Both the position numbers and the translations under genes were made by a program. Positions 8,958 to 17,192 of a stretch of 64,000 bases of DNA are shown piece by piece. Within the stretch, counting starts at the first letter, position 1, and each line of letters opens with the position of its first letter. The notes below the pieces were generated by a model that worked only from the letters and a program-made list of their open reading frames with translations, had not been told where the DNA came from and did not search any database. Location: the NCBI RefSeq assembly GCF_009695875.1, contig NZ_VUNC01000003.1, positions 186,001 to 250,000 of the forward strand, given 5' to 3'. Source of the DNA: Olsenella porci (GTDB lineage: Bacteria; Actinomycetota; Coriobacteriia; Coriobacteriales; Atopobiaceae).

Positions 8958-10478
8958 ATGGAAACTACGCTGCTCTCCCTCTTCGTCATCCTCGTGGTGA
9001 CCGCGATAGCCCCCTTCCTCGCCAGCCTGGTCCCGGGACGCGCCGTCCCGGAGGTCGTGTTCCTGGTGTTTGCCGGGGCGCTCCTCGGGCCGTATGGCGC
9101 CAACCTCGTGAGCAACGAGGGACTTGCGATGCAGACGCTCTCGGACCTTGGCCTGGGCTTCCTCTTCCTCATGGCGGGCTACGAGATAGACCCGCGCGAG
9201 CTCCTGGGCCACCAGGGAAGGGTCGCTTCGGTGTCCTGGTTCGTCTCGCTTGGGCTGGGCTTTGCCTTCGTGGCGCTGGTCTTCTCCCACCTGGGGTTTG
9301 AGCGGTCGTCGTGGCCAGCCATGGCGCTGCTCATGACCACCACGGCGTACGGAACGCTCGCCCCCATCATGAGGGATAGGAACCTTGGCCCCACGCGCGT
9401 GGGCAAGGCCGTCGTGGCGTACGGCTCCACCGGAGAGCTGCTCCCCGTCGTGGCGATGTCGCTCATGCTGTCGGGCAGGACCCTCTCGCGCTCCCTCGTG
9501 GTGCTTGGGGTGTTTCTGGCGGTGTGTGTGGTGGTCCTGGTGTTCTCGATGACCCTCAAGCGCATAGGCGGCAGATTCTGGACCTTCGTGACCCAGAGCG
9601 CCGGCCCGTCCTCCCACGCCATGATGCGCCTGGTCACGGCGATTCTGGTGCTGCTCCTCCTGGCAGCCGAGTTCTTCTCGATGGATGCCGTGCTGGGAGC
9701 CTTTGCCGCCGGCTTCATCCTGCGTGCCCTCTTCCCCGAGGGCAACGAGGTCATGGAGCGCAACCTCCACGTGGTTGGTGCGGGTCTCTTCCAGCCCATC
9801 TTCTTCGTGGTCTCGGGCGCGGGCATCGACCTTGGGGCCGCCGCCTCCAACCTCCCGGTGCTGTTTGGGTTCATCGGGGCGCTCGTGCTCGTTCGCGGCG
9901 TGGTCGTTGGCATCTCGCTCAAGGTCGACCCCCAGACGCGCGACATGGGCTGGCGCGAGGTCCTCTCGGCCTCCGCCTACTGCACCATGGCGCTGCCGCT
10001 CGTCGTCGCCATAACGGGGGTCGCCGTGGGCAACGGCGTGATGCTCGACTCCACCGCCTCGGTGCTCGTGACCTCCGGTGCGCTCACGGTCCTGCTGGTG
10101 CCGGCACTCACGTCGCTGGTCCACGCGGCGGACGAGTCGGGCGTGGCGGACATCTCGCAGGAGCTCGCCCAGGGCGACCAGACCGTGCGCGAGGTCCTGC
10201 ACCGCCACAACGAGGAGTGGCACCAGGCGCACCACGCCTACCTGGAGCAGCGAGCCCGCAGGCGCAGCCAGGGCACCTACCTCTCCGCGGCGGACTTCTA
10301 CGCGCTGTCGGGCGGGATGTCGGGCTACGTACCGCGCAAGGGGCTCGACCTGCACGACCGGCGCGGGCACGGCGGCCATGGCGGCAGGGGTAAGCCTGCC
10401 GCAGAGCATGGGGGACAGGCGCATGGCGACGTCCGTGCCACCGAGGGCATAGGCACGGAGGGGCGTTCCGACTCCTGA
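8958..10478 (+). CDS. CPA2-family cation/proton antiporter with a histidine-rich tail
   Basis: A 506-residue protein with about twelve hydrophobic helices in the first 385 residues. The pattern is that of monovalent cation:proton antiporters of the Kef/NapA type (PGRAVPEVVFLVFAGALLGP near the N-terminus, GFLFLMAGYEID near 70, DAVLGAFAAGFILRALFP near 245). It would exchange Na+ or K+ for H+ across the membrane. Instead of the nucleotide-binding RCK domain of KefB/KefC it has a soluble tail of about 120 residues rich in His, Arg and Gly (HRHNEEWHQAHHAYLEQ, then RGHGGHGGRG). The tail could bind metal or sense pH; that is inference. Ion specificity cannot be read from the sequence. Confidence 0.87.
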   Translation: METTLLSLFVILVVTAIAPFLASLVPGRAVPEVVFLVFAGALLGPYGANLVSNEGLAMQTLSDLGLGFLFLMAGYEIDPRELLGHQGRVASVSWFVSLGLGFAFVALVFSHLGFERSSWPAMALLMTTTAYGTLAPIMRDRNLGPTRVGKAVVAYGSTGELLPVVAMSLMLSGRTLSRSLVVLGVFLAVCVVVLVFSMTLKRIGGRFWTFVTQSAGPSSHAMMRLVTAILVLLLLAAEFFSMDAVLGAFAAGFILRALFPEGNEVMERNLHVVGAGLFQPIFFVVSGAGIDLGAAASNLPVLFGFIGALVLVRGVVVGISLKVDPQTRDMGWREVLSASAYCTMALPLVVAITGVAVGNGVMLDSTASVLVTSGALTVLLVPALTSLVHAADESGVADISQELAQGDQTVREVLHRHNEEWHQAHHAYLEQRARRRSQGTYLSAADFYALSGGMSGYVPRKGLDLHDRRGHGGHGGRGKPAAEHGGQAHGDVRATEGIGTEGRSDS

Positions 10479-10524
10479 GGCAGTCCGCGGGACCCATCGT
10501 TTGAGGCATGAGGTGCGACACAGG

Positions 10525-10569
10525 GCGAGGGCGCACGCAGGGGATGAGGTCCCTAGCGTGCGCCCTCGC
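10525..10569. terminator. Bidirectional hairpin between convergent genes
   Basis: A perfect 14-bp stem (GCGAGGGCGCACGC at 10525-10538, complement at 10556-10569) with a 17-nt loop fills the 113-bp gap between the antiporter and the convergent phospholipase-like gene. There is no T-run on either side, so termination efficiency is uncertain. Confidence 0.5.
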
Positions 10570-10591
10570 GCCTCTCGCCCAAGGCATCTGC

Positions 10592-11518
10592 CTAGCGTGC
10601 CAGGGGGACTCCGTCGTAGTCGCGCGTGACGAACGGGGCAAGGCGGTCGCGCTCGCCCGAGGCATAGGCGCGCGAGATGCCGTCCCACTCGCCGAGTGCG
10701 TTCCAGAAGAGGTCCGGGAAGCTCTCGGTGCGCACCTCGCCGGTGGAGGGGTCGTGCCAGGGCTGGTGGTCCAGGTTGGCGTCGGGACAGGCGTCGCCCC
10801 TTTGGTTGAGGTGCGCCTGCGCCATCGCCAGCGAGTGTGGGCGCGCGATCCTCTCGACCGAGCCGATAAGGCGATTGCGCCGCCCGTCGGCGGGCTCGAT
10901 GGCGCGGTAGAGAAACCCAAAGTCTGCCAGGCTGCCCTCGTACTGCCGCGCATCGACCGAGACGCCAAACACCTGCATCGCCACCTGCGAGAAGATGGCA
11001 CCGCCCACGCGGGAGACGCGTTCGGTCCTCGCCAGAGAGGTGCCGATGATCGAGGGGTCGACCTCTGCCTGCCGCATGGACCAGAGCATCCACACGTCCA
11101 GGTCGCTCTCGATGAGGGCGTGGAGCTCGCTCTGAGCGTTCTGCAGCGAGGGGTCGGCGTGCGCGAGCGCGTGCTGCTGCGAGTACACGAACGCGTGGCT
11201 GCGGCTATCCAGAAGGTAGTGTGCCAGCTGCCCCAGCGCGAAGGCGCGGCCAACGCGCATGTCGTCGCGATGCAGGTGGGCGACCGTCTCCCTCATGGCG
11301 AGGAGGGACTCCATCGCCTTGGGCCCGTGCATCAGGTGCGCTAGGCTGCGGCAGCGCGCCGCCCGGTCGGGCAGCGTGGCGAAGCGAGCGAAGAGGGGGT
11401 CGGGACCCAGGTTGCCAAGGAGGAAGGCCAGAAGCTCCTCCTCGCCGTCCAGAAGGCCCTCGGGAAGGGCGTGAGCCGCCTCCTCCCCAAAGAGGTGGTG
11501 CGTGATGAGTGCGGGCAT
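10592..11518 (-). CDS. Zinc-dependent phospholipase C-like protein
   Basis: A 308-residue protein resembling the zinc-dependent phospholipase C family (alpha-toxin N-domain fold). Supporting features are the N-terminal MPALITHHLFGEEAA and the helix LGQLAHYLLDSRSHAFVYSQQHALAHAD, whose His and Asp residues match a metal-binding pattern. No signal peptide is present, so a cytoplasmic role is more likely than a secreted toxin. The ATG at 11518 is chosen because GGAG lies just upstream and the family-like sequence begins there; the frame stays open further upstream without support. It diverges from mntP. Substrate and function are unknown. Confidence 0.7.
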   Translation of the reverse strand: MPALITHHLFGEEAAHALPEGLLDGEEELLAFLLGNLGPDPLFARFATLPDRAARCRSLAHLMHGPKAMESLLAMRETVAHLHRDDMRVGRAFALGQLAHYLLDSRSHAFVYSQQHALAHADPSLQNAQSELHALIESDLDVWMLWSMRQAEVDPSIIGTSLARTERVSRVGGAIFSQVAMQVFGVSVDARQYEGSLADFGFLYRAIEPADGRRNRLIGSVERIARPHSLAMAQAHLNQRGDACPDANLDHQPWHDPSTGEVRTESFPDLFWNALGEWDGISRAYASGERDRLAPFVTRDYDGVPLAR

Positions 11519-11726
11519 GTCTGCTCCAAGTGATCCGGCATCGCGACCGGTCGTTGTTTTCGTTGTGCGTGTGACAGTGAAGAGGTTATCCCAATTTCGC
11601 GTGGTTTTTCTCGCGAGGAGCCTGATTGGCCGACCTTTGCCTAGCATTACGCACTTATGCATGCGTGGCGGCATCGTATTCGGTGCGGAAGAAGCGCCCC
11701 CGTGCCGCTGGGGGAGAGGAGCAGAG

Positions 11727-12287
11727 GTGTCGGTCGTAGAGGTCATCCTTCTGGGCGTCGCGCTCTCGGCGGACGCTTTCGCCGTCACCATATCCAACTG
11801 CTTCGCCTATCCCTGCGAGTGCCGTCGCAGGCTCTACCTCATGCCGCTCTTCTTCGGCTTCTTCCAGGCGCTCATGCCCGTCCTCGGCTACTTTTTGGGC
11901 GGGGTCGCCGCCGAGCTCATTGAGCGGTACGCAGGACTCGTGACGCTGGTGATTCTTGGCTTCATCGGCGGAAACATGATCCGCGAGGGCGTGCACGCGC
12001 TCAGGCACCCCGAGGAGGCCTCGTGCGAGGAGGGGAGCCTCACCATCGCGAAGCTCCTCTTTCAGTCGGTCGCCACGGCGATCGACGCGTTCGCCGTGGG
12101 CGTTTCCCTGCGCGCCATGGCGGTGAGCCTGCCCTTCGCCGTGACCACGATTGGCATCACGACGGCCCTCTGCTGCTGCGTGGCGCTCGCCATTGGCCGC
12201 AGGCTGGGCCAGGCGCTGGGCGATCGCGCCGAGGTCGTGGGCGGTATCGTGCTGGTCTGCATTGGCATCAGGGCGTTCTTGGGCTAG
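11727..12287 (+). CDS. mntP: Manganese efflux pump MntP
   Basis: A 186-residue membrane protein of the usual MntP (YebN) size with six predicted helices in two repeats of three. The paired signatures LSADAFAVTISN (Asp16) and ATAIDAFAVGVSLR (Asp120) carry the acidic residues known to matter in this family, which exports Mn2+ from the cytoplasm. GTG 11727 is chosen: it follows GGGGAGAGGAG at good spacing and gives the family length. An open frame continues upstream without homology. An Mn2+ riboswitch was looked for in the leader and not found. Confidence 0.9.
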   Translation: MSVVEVILLGVALSADAFAVTISNCFAYPCECRRRLYLMPLFFGFFQALMPVLGYFLGGVAAELIERYAGLVTLVILGFIGGNMIREGVHALRHPEEASCEEGSLTIAKLLFQSVATAIDAFAVGVSLRAMAVSLPFAVTTIGITTALCCCVALAIGRRLGQALGDRAEVVGGIVLVCIGIRAFLG

Positions 12288-12391
12288 CCGCCTAACGCCA
12301 CGGAGGGTCGTGTCGGGGGAGGGCGTCGGTCGTCTCCCCGGCAATGGAACCAACGGGGTGCCCTTGTGGCGCCAGGGCTCCTCCGAGGCAC

Positions 12392-13771
12392 CTACGCCGT
12401 CTGGCGCCCCTGCGAGCGTGCGTCCGCGCGCCTGAGCCAGCCCCCGCGGAGGTAGTATGCCACGAACAGCGCGCAGGTGAGAATCCACGTCACGGGATAG
12501 CCCAGCATGATCATGTTGAGCGTGTGGTGCGAGGGCACAAAGCCCAGGAGCCACACCAGTCTGAACACGCAGGTGCCCAGGATCGTCAGCACCATGGGCA
12601 TGAAGCTCTCGCCTGCCCCTCGAATGGTCCCGGCAAAGTTGTCCATGAACGAGTAGAAGACGTAGAACGGCCCGATGAAGAGCAGCACCCTGGTCGAGAT
12701 GCCCGCCACCACCATGTCGCGCATGAAGAAGTACGAGATGGGATAGGCAAACACGACGAGGAGCGCCGACACGCCTCCCACGACCACGACGGCGAGCGAG
12801 AGCGACGTGCGGACCCCCTGACGCATGCGGTCGTAGTTGCGGGCGCCAAAGTTCTGGGCGGCGAACGTGGTGACCGAGGAGCCGAGGGCGTCGGAGACCA
12901 TCCAGATCACCGAGTCGATCCTGCCCGAGAGGCCCCATCCCGCCACTACGTTTGTCCCGAGCCCGTTGATGGCGGACTGGGCGACGATGTTGGACACGGA
13001 GTACACGGACCCCTGCACGCCCAGCGGGACGCCGGTGCGAAGCATGGTTGCGGCCATTCTCCGGTCGATGCGGATCTCGCGCAGCCGCATGCGCCAAGGC
13101 CCCTTCGCACGGGCGAGGGCGTGCAGCGTCGCCGCGGAGGAGAGGGTGAGCGTGGCGAAGGTGGCGATGGCGCAGCCCTCGACGCCCATGTGCAGACCTG
13201 CCACAAGCAGCAGGTCGAGCGAGATGTTGACCACGCAGCTCACGGCCACGATGAGCGAAGGTGTGCGCGTGTCTCCCACGGCGCGCTGGAGCGCCGACCC
13301 GGTGTTGAACACGATCGAGAAGAGCATGGCGCTCATGTAGATGCGTGAGTACAGCAGGGACTGGGCGTAGATCTCGGACGGCGTGCCCATCAGGCGCAGC
13401 GCCCCTCCAACCAGAAGCACGCCCAGGACGGAGCAGCCGATGCCGCCGATGATGGCGATGCCCATGGCGGTGCGCACGGCACGGGACACGCCCTCGTCGT
13501 CGTGCGAGCCAAAGTGCTGGCTCACCACCACGCCAAAGCCCACGCCCATGCCAACGGAGAAGCTCACGACCAGGTCGTTGAGCGTGACCGTCGCCTCCAT
13601 GGCAGCGAGGGCGTCCTTGCCCGCAAAGCGGCCGACCACCCATGCGTTGGCGAGGGAGTAGGTCTGCTGGAAGAAGGAGCTCAGGAACACGGGGACGAAC
13701 AGCGTGAGGAGCTGCTTCCAGATGACTCCCGACGTGACGTCGAGCGACTCTTGGGCGGAGCGGCGTGGCAT
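12392..13771 (-). CDS. MATE family multidrug/toxin exporter
   Basis: A 459-residue protein with twelve predicted helices in two homologous halves, as in the DinF/NorM-type MATE transporters. These use a Na+ or H+ gradient to expel cationic compounds. Typical sequence runs include LTLFVPVFLSSFFQQTY at the start of the first half, GTGSALQRAVGDTRTPS-like residues near 160, and AAQNFGARNYDR in the second half. The start at 13771 has GGGAGGT upstream. The C-terminus is short and basic. It converges with mntP, leaving 104 bp between the stops. The substrate cannot be predicted. Confidence 0.9.
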   Translation of the reverse strand: MPRRSAQESLDVTSGVIWKQLLTLFVPVFLSSFFQQTYSLANAWVVGRFAGKDALAAMEATVTLNDLVVSFSVGMGVGFGVVVSQHFGSHDDEGVSRAVRTAMGIAIIGGIGCSVLGVLLVGGALRLMGTPSEIYAQSLLYSRIYMSAMLFSIVFNTGSALQRAVGDTRTPSLIVAVSCVVNISLDLLLVAGLHMGVEGCAIATFATLTLSSAATLHALARAKGPWRMRLREIRIDRRMAATMLRTGVPLGVQGSVYSVSNIVAQSAINGLGTNVVAGWGLSGRIDSVIWMVSDALGSSVTTFAAQNFGARNYDRMRQGVRTSLSLAVVVVGGVSALLVVFAYPISYFFMRDMVVAGISTRVLLFIGPFYVFYSFMDNFAGTIRGAGESFMPMVLTILGTCVFRLVWLLGFVPSHHTLNMIMLGYPVTWILTCALFVAYYLRGGWLRRADARSQGRQTA

Positions 13772-13931
13772 GGTACCTCCCTAGGCGAGGATCGGGTTGC
13801 GGTGGATGGGTGGGATGGATGACACCGCCGGAGCTTGCGACGTGGTTGCCGCTTGTGGCGGATTCATACAAGAATATGGGTATCACAAGCGTAGGCCCCG
13901 CGTTCGCGAGGCATCGGAGTGAGGAGAAACC

Positions 13932-14465
13932 ATGGAGCGCATGACCACCTCAAAGGCGGGGACGATCTTCGCGGGGATCGTCTCGATCGCCCTCGGTCTC
14001 GTCCTGTTCATGAACCCAAACGGCTCCACCGTGGCGATCGTGCAGATCATCGGGTGGGCGTTGATCGTGGGAGGGGGCTTCTCGCTTGCGTGTGCGCTCT
14101 CCAGTTGGAACGTGATCCTGATGCAGGCTGACCTCTACATGGGTCTGCTCGGCCTGCTGTTTGGCTTCCTCATGGTCAACATGCCGGGCATCTTCGTGGC
14201 GTGGCTGTTCATTCTGCTGGGCATCTACGTCATCGTCCTGGGCTTTGAGTCGCTCGCGGCGGTCAACCTCGCCGGACGGCTCACGGGGAGCAACTCCACG
14301 GGCTCTCGCATTGGCGCGCTGCTGGTGATTGCCCTGGGCGTGGTGGTCATGCTGTCGCCCATGGGGTCCGCCAGCATCGCAATGTCCATAACGGGCATCG
14401 TGCTTGTTGCCCTGGGCATCGGCAAGATCATGGAGGGCATCCGGATGCCTGGCAGGAAGGGATAG
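13932..14465 (+). CDS. HdeD-like (DUF308) small membrane protein
   Basis: A 177-residue protein with six short hydrophobic segments and little outside the membrane. The repeated pattern (AGIVSIALGLVLFMNP, IIGWALIVGGGFSLACAL, ITGIVLVALGIGKIMEGI) is that of the HdeD/DUF308 family, where each pair of helices carries a glycine-rich stretch. In enterobacteria HdeD is linked to acid resistance, but the molecular function of the family is not settled. ATG 13932 follows GAGGAG. It is monocistronic and converges with glnN, with repeat family C in the gap. Confidence 0.75.
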   Translation: MERMTTSKAGTIFAGIVSIALGLVLFMNPNGSTVAIVQIIGWALIVGGGFSLACALSSWNVILMQADLYMGLLGLLFGFLMVNMPGIFVAWLFILLGIYVIVLGFESLAAVNLAGRLTGSNSTGSRIGALLVIALGVVVMLSPMGSASIAMSITGIVLVALGIGKIMEGIRMPGRKG

Positions 14466-14562
14466 CCCCTCCCGTTTTGGCCCGGGGCTTCCCTCCGCCA
14501 CCTGATCCGTGAAGGCGCGTCCCCCACGGGGGAGCCCCTCTCCACGGCGCAAGGTTATACGT

Positions 14563-14676
14563 CTCGTAAGGATTGGCGCGGTTAGCACCCCTCTAACCGC
14601 GCCGAATCTTATTGAATCTCGCATCGCGTAAAGATTGACGCGGTTAGGGGCGCTGTAAACGCGTCAAATCTTACGG
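14563..14676. repeat. Family C dyad elements, first pair
   Basis: Two long inverted repeats with centres at 14589 and 14651, 62 bp apart. The first pairs GTAAGGATTGGCGCGGTTAG (14566-14585) with a near-complementary arm at 14593-14612. The second pairs GTAAAGATTGACGCG with CGCGTCAAATCTTACG and has a less regular middle. The elements lie between the 3' ends of the HdeD-like gene and glnN. The same family recurs at 63240-63354 with the same 62-bp spacing. Confidence 0.8.
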
Positions 14677-14699
14677 GAAGGGGAGAGACCCAACATAAC

Positions 14700-14737
14700 G
14701 GGGAGAGGCGCCACCCACCCGGGCAGCGCCTCTCCCC
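14700..14737 (-). terminator. Terminator hairpin of glnN
   Basis: A perfect 12-bp stem (GGGGAGAGGCGC at 14700-14711, complement at 14726-14737) with a 14-nt loop, 26 bases past the glnN stop. On the minus strand it is followed by GTTATGTTG, a weak T-containing tail. Confidence 0.6.
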
Positions 14738-14763
14738 CTTGGCATCTGTGGTGCCCGTGCTCG

Positions 14764-16854
14764 CTACACGTAGAAGAGCATCTTGTTGTAGCTGGGAACG
14801 GGCCAGTAGTCCTTGCCGCAGACCTTTTCCATCTCGTCGACGGCGGTACGCAGCGTCGCCATCGCGGGGAGGACGTCATCGCGGTAGGCGTTGTCCTGCT
14901 CGGTGCAGTCCTCGATCTGGTGGGCCTTCTTGTTCTTGGCCTCAAGGTCGTCCACGGCGGCCGAGATCTTGTTGATCCCCTCGGTGAGCGTGGTCACGAG
15001 GGCCTTCTCGGCGGTCGCGGCGATGCCCAGCTCGGCCTTGGTGGCGACGGTGGTCGCGATGTCGCCCGAGTACTCGAACAGCGCGGGCAGGTACATGTGC
15101 CTGGTCATGTACGCCATCGTGTTGGCCTCGATGTTGATGAGCTTGGCGTACTGCTCGGCGGCGGCGACGTAGCGGGCGCGGGTCTCGGACTCGCTCAGGA
15201 CGCCGTACTTGGCAAAGAACTCGATGTTCTCGGGCTTCACCAGGTAGGGAAGGGCGTCGGGCGTGGTCTTGAGGTTGAGCAGGCCGCGCTTCTCGGCCTC
15301 CTCCTCCCACTCCTTGGAGTAGCCGTTGCCGTCGAAGAGGACGCGCTTGTGGTCGCGGAACGTGTGGCGCACGAAGCGCATGGCAACTGCGGTGAAGTCC
15401 TCGGGGGCGACGCCGTCCATGTACTTGACGAAGCGGTCGCACTGCTCGGCTACGGCGGTGTTGAGCACCACGTTGGGGTCGGACAGGTTCTGCTGGCTGC
15501 CGCACATGCGGAACTCGAACTTGTTGCCGGTGAAGGCAAACGGGCTGGTGCGGTTGCGGTCGGTGTTGTCGCGGCGCGCGTCGGGCAGTGCCGGGACGCC
15601 CAGGTCCATGAGCTCGGCGTCCTTGGAGTCGGCGTGCTCCTTCTTCACCAGGGCGTCCACGACGGGGGTCAGGGCGTCGCCCAGGAAGATGGAGATGATC
15701 GCGGGGGGAGCCTCGTTGGCGCCAAGGCGGTGGTCGTTACCGGCCGAGGCAACGGAGAGCCTCAGCAGGTCGGCGTGGGTGTCGACCGCGGCGACCAGGC
15801 AGGCCAGGAAGACCAGGAACTGCAGGTTGTCCTCGGGCTTGTCGCCGGGCTCCAGCAGGTTCTTGTCGTCGGCGCAGATGGACCAGTTATTGTGCTTGCC
15901 CGAGCCGTTGACGTAGTCAAAGGGCTTCTCGTGCTGTAGGCACACCAGGCCGTGGTGCGAGGCCAGGAGGCGCATCTTCTCCATGGTCAGTAGGTTGTCG
16001 TCGATGGCGACGGAGCCCTGCTCAAAGATTGGGGCGAGCTCGTGCTGGCACGGCGCGACCTCGTTGTGCTTGGTCTTGGCGGGGATGCCGAGCTTCCACA
16101 GCTCGTCGTCGAGCTCCTTCATGAACTCGTTGACGGTGGGGCGGATGGCGCCGAAGTAGTGTTCCTCGAGCTCCTGTCCCTTGGCGGGCTCGCAGCCAAA
16201 GAGCGTGCGGCCGGTCAGGATGAGGTCGGGGCGTGCGGCGTAGTCCTCCTCCTTGATGAGGAAGTACTCCTGCTCGGGGCCAACGGTAGTGAAGACGCGG
16301 CGGGGCTTGGAGCCAAACAGCGCCAGGACGCGCTTTGCCTGCTCCTCCAGGGCGACCTCGGAGCGCAGCAGCGGGGTCTTCTTGTCAAGCGCCTCGCCGG
16401 TGTAGCTGATGAACGCGGTGGGGATGCACAGGACCTCGTCCTTGATGAAGACGGGGCTCATGGGGTCCCACACGGTGTAGCCGCGGGCCTCGAAGGTGGC
16501 ACGTAGGCCGCCGGAGGGGAAGCTCGACGCGTCGGGCTCGCCCTGGACCAGCTCCTTGCCGGAGAAGGCCATGAGCACCGTGCCGTCAGACTTGGGGTTG
16601 ATGAAGCTGTCGTGCTTCTCGCTCGTGATGCCGGTGAGCGGCTGGAACCAGTGGGTGAAGTGCGTGGCGCCCTTCTCCAGAGCCCAGTCCTTCATCGCGT
16701 GCGCGACCTCGTTGGCGATGTCGATGTCCAGGGACTTGCCCTCGTCGATGGTCTGACGCAGCTTCTTGTAGGTGGGCTTTGGCAGCCGCTCCTGCATGTC
16801 GGCGTCTGTGAAGAGCAGACTGCCGTACTCCTGCGATACCTTGTCCATGCCCAT
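14764..16854 (-). CDS. glnN: Glutamine synthetase type III
   Basis: A 696-residue glutamine synthetase of the large GSIII class, far longer than the roughly 450-residue GSI. It makes glutamine from glutamate, ammonia and ATP. Recognisable features are the N-terminal GSIII domain ([18 protein letters not shown]), the metal-binding glutamates in [27 protein letters not shown], and the ATP-binding [11 protein letters not shown] followed by [15 protein letters not shown]. The start at 16854 is chosen for its GCGAGG site and fit to family length; an in-frame ATG two codons later is also possible. It is monocistronic and divergent from polA. Together with gltBD it provides ammonia assimilation. Confidence 0.95.
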   Translation of the reverse strand: MGMDKVSQEYGSLLFTDADMQERLPKPTYKKLRQTIDEGKSLDIDIANEVAHAMKDWALEKGATHFTHWFQPLTGITSEKHDSFINPKSDGTVLMAFSGKELVQGEPDASSFPSGGLRATFEARGYTVWDPMSPVFIKDEVLCIPTAFISYTGEALDKKTPLLRSEVALEEQAKRVLALFGSKPRRVFTTVGPEQEYFLIKEEDYAARPDLILTGRTLFGCEPAKGQELEEHYFGAIRPTVNEFMKELDDELWKLGIPAKTKHNEVAPCQHELAPIFEQGSVAIDDNLLTMEKMRLLASHHGLVCLQHEKPFDYVNGSGKHNNWSICADDKNLLEPGDKPEDNLQFLVFLACLVAAVDTHADLLRLSVASAGNDHRLGANEAPPAIISIFLGDALTPVVDALVKKEHADSKDAELMDLGVPALPDARRDNTDRNRTSPFAFTGNKFEFRMCGSQQNLSDPNVVLNTAVAEQCDRFVKYMDGVAPEDFTAVAMRFVRHTFRDHKRVLFDGNGYSKEWEEEAEKRGLLNLKTTPDALPYLVKPENIEFFAKYGVLSESETRARYVAAAEQYAKLINIEANTMAYMTRHMYLPALFEYSGDIATTVATKAELGIAATAEKALVTTLTEGINKISAAVDDLEAKNKKAHQIEDCTEQDNAYRDDVLPAMATLRTAVDEMEKVCGKDYWPVPSYNKMLFYV

Positions 16855-17192
16855 GGAGCCTCGCTTCCGATTGCTTGCTTGCCAGGACGTCCCAGATTGT
16901 GGCACGGCTGCAGCCCCCGTGCCGCCCTAAGACTGAAGTCATATTAATTTCGAAATGTTACCCGCAGATAAATCGTTTGGGACGCGCGTGTGAACCGCAC
17001 ACTGCCGCTTCGTGAAACGGCTGGTAGGGACATACGTTTGGTCATCATGGACCAAACTCGACAAGACGGGGCGCCTGTGTGGGCGGCCAGGCGGCCCGCT
17101 GCACAGAAGCCGTGGCCTTGCCCCCGCGCCATCCGGTCCGTCCCGCCCCGCCGTTACAATGTCAAAAGACAACGCGAGAGGGGACATGCCTC
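16855..17192. promoter_or_regulatory. Divergent control region between glnN and polA
   Basis: A 338-bp gap with no gene. It holds a 10-bp palindrome, ATTTCGAAAT (16947-16956), in a short AT-rich island that includes a TAATAT-like minus-strand -10 for glnN. A second inverted repeat is TTTGGTC (17037-17043) with GACCAAA (17050-17056). A TACAAT -10 for polA lies at 17155-17160, without a clear -35. The two dyads are candidate operators only; nothing links them to a named regulator. Confidence 0.4.

Noticed and set aside
11519-11726. Mn2+ (yybP-ykoY) riboswitch before mntP
   Set aside because: Only the 3'-like run ACCTTTGCC (near 11633) is present; the GGGGAGTAG 5' strand and the conserved internal loop are missing.
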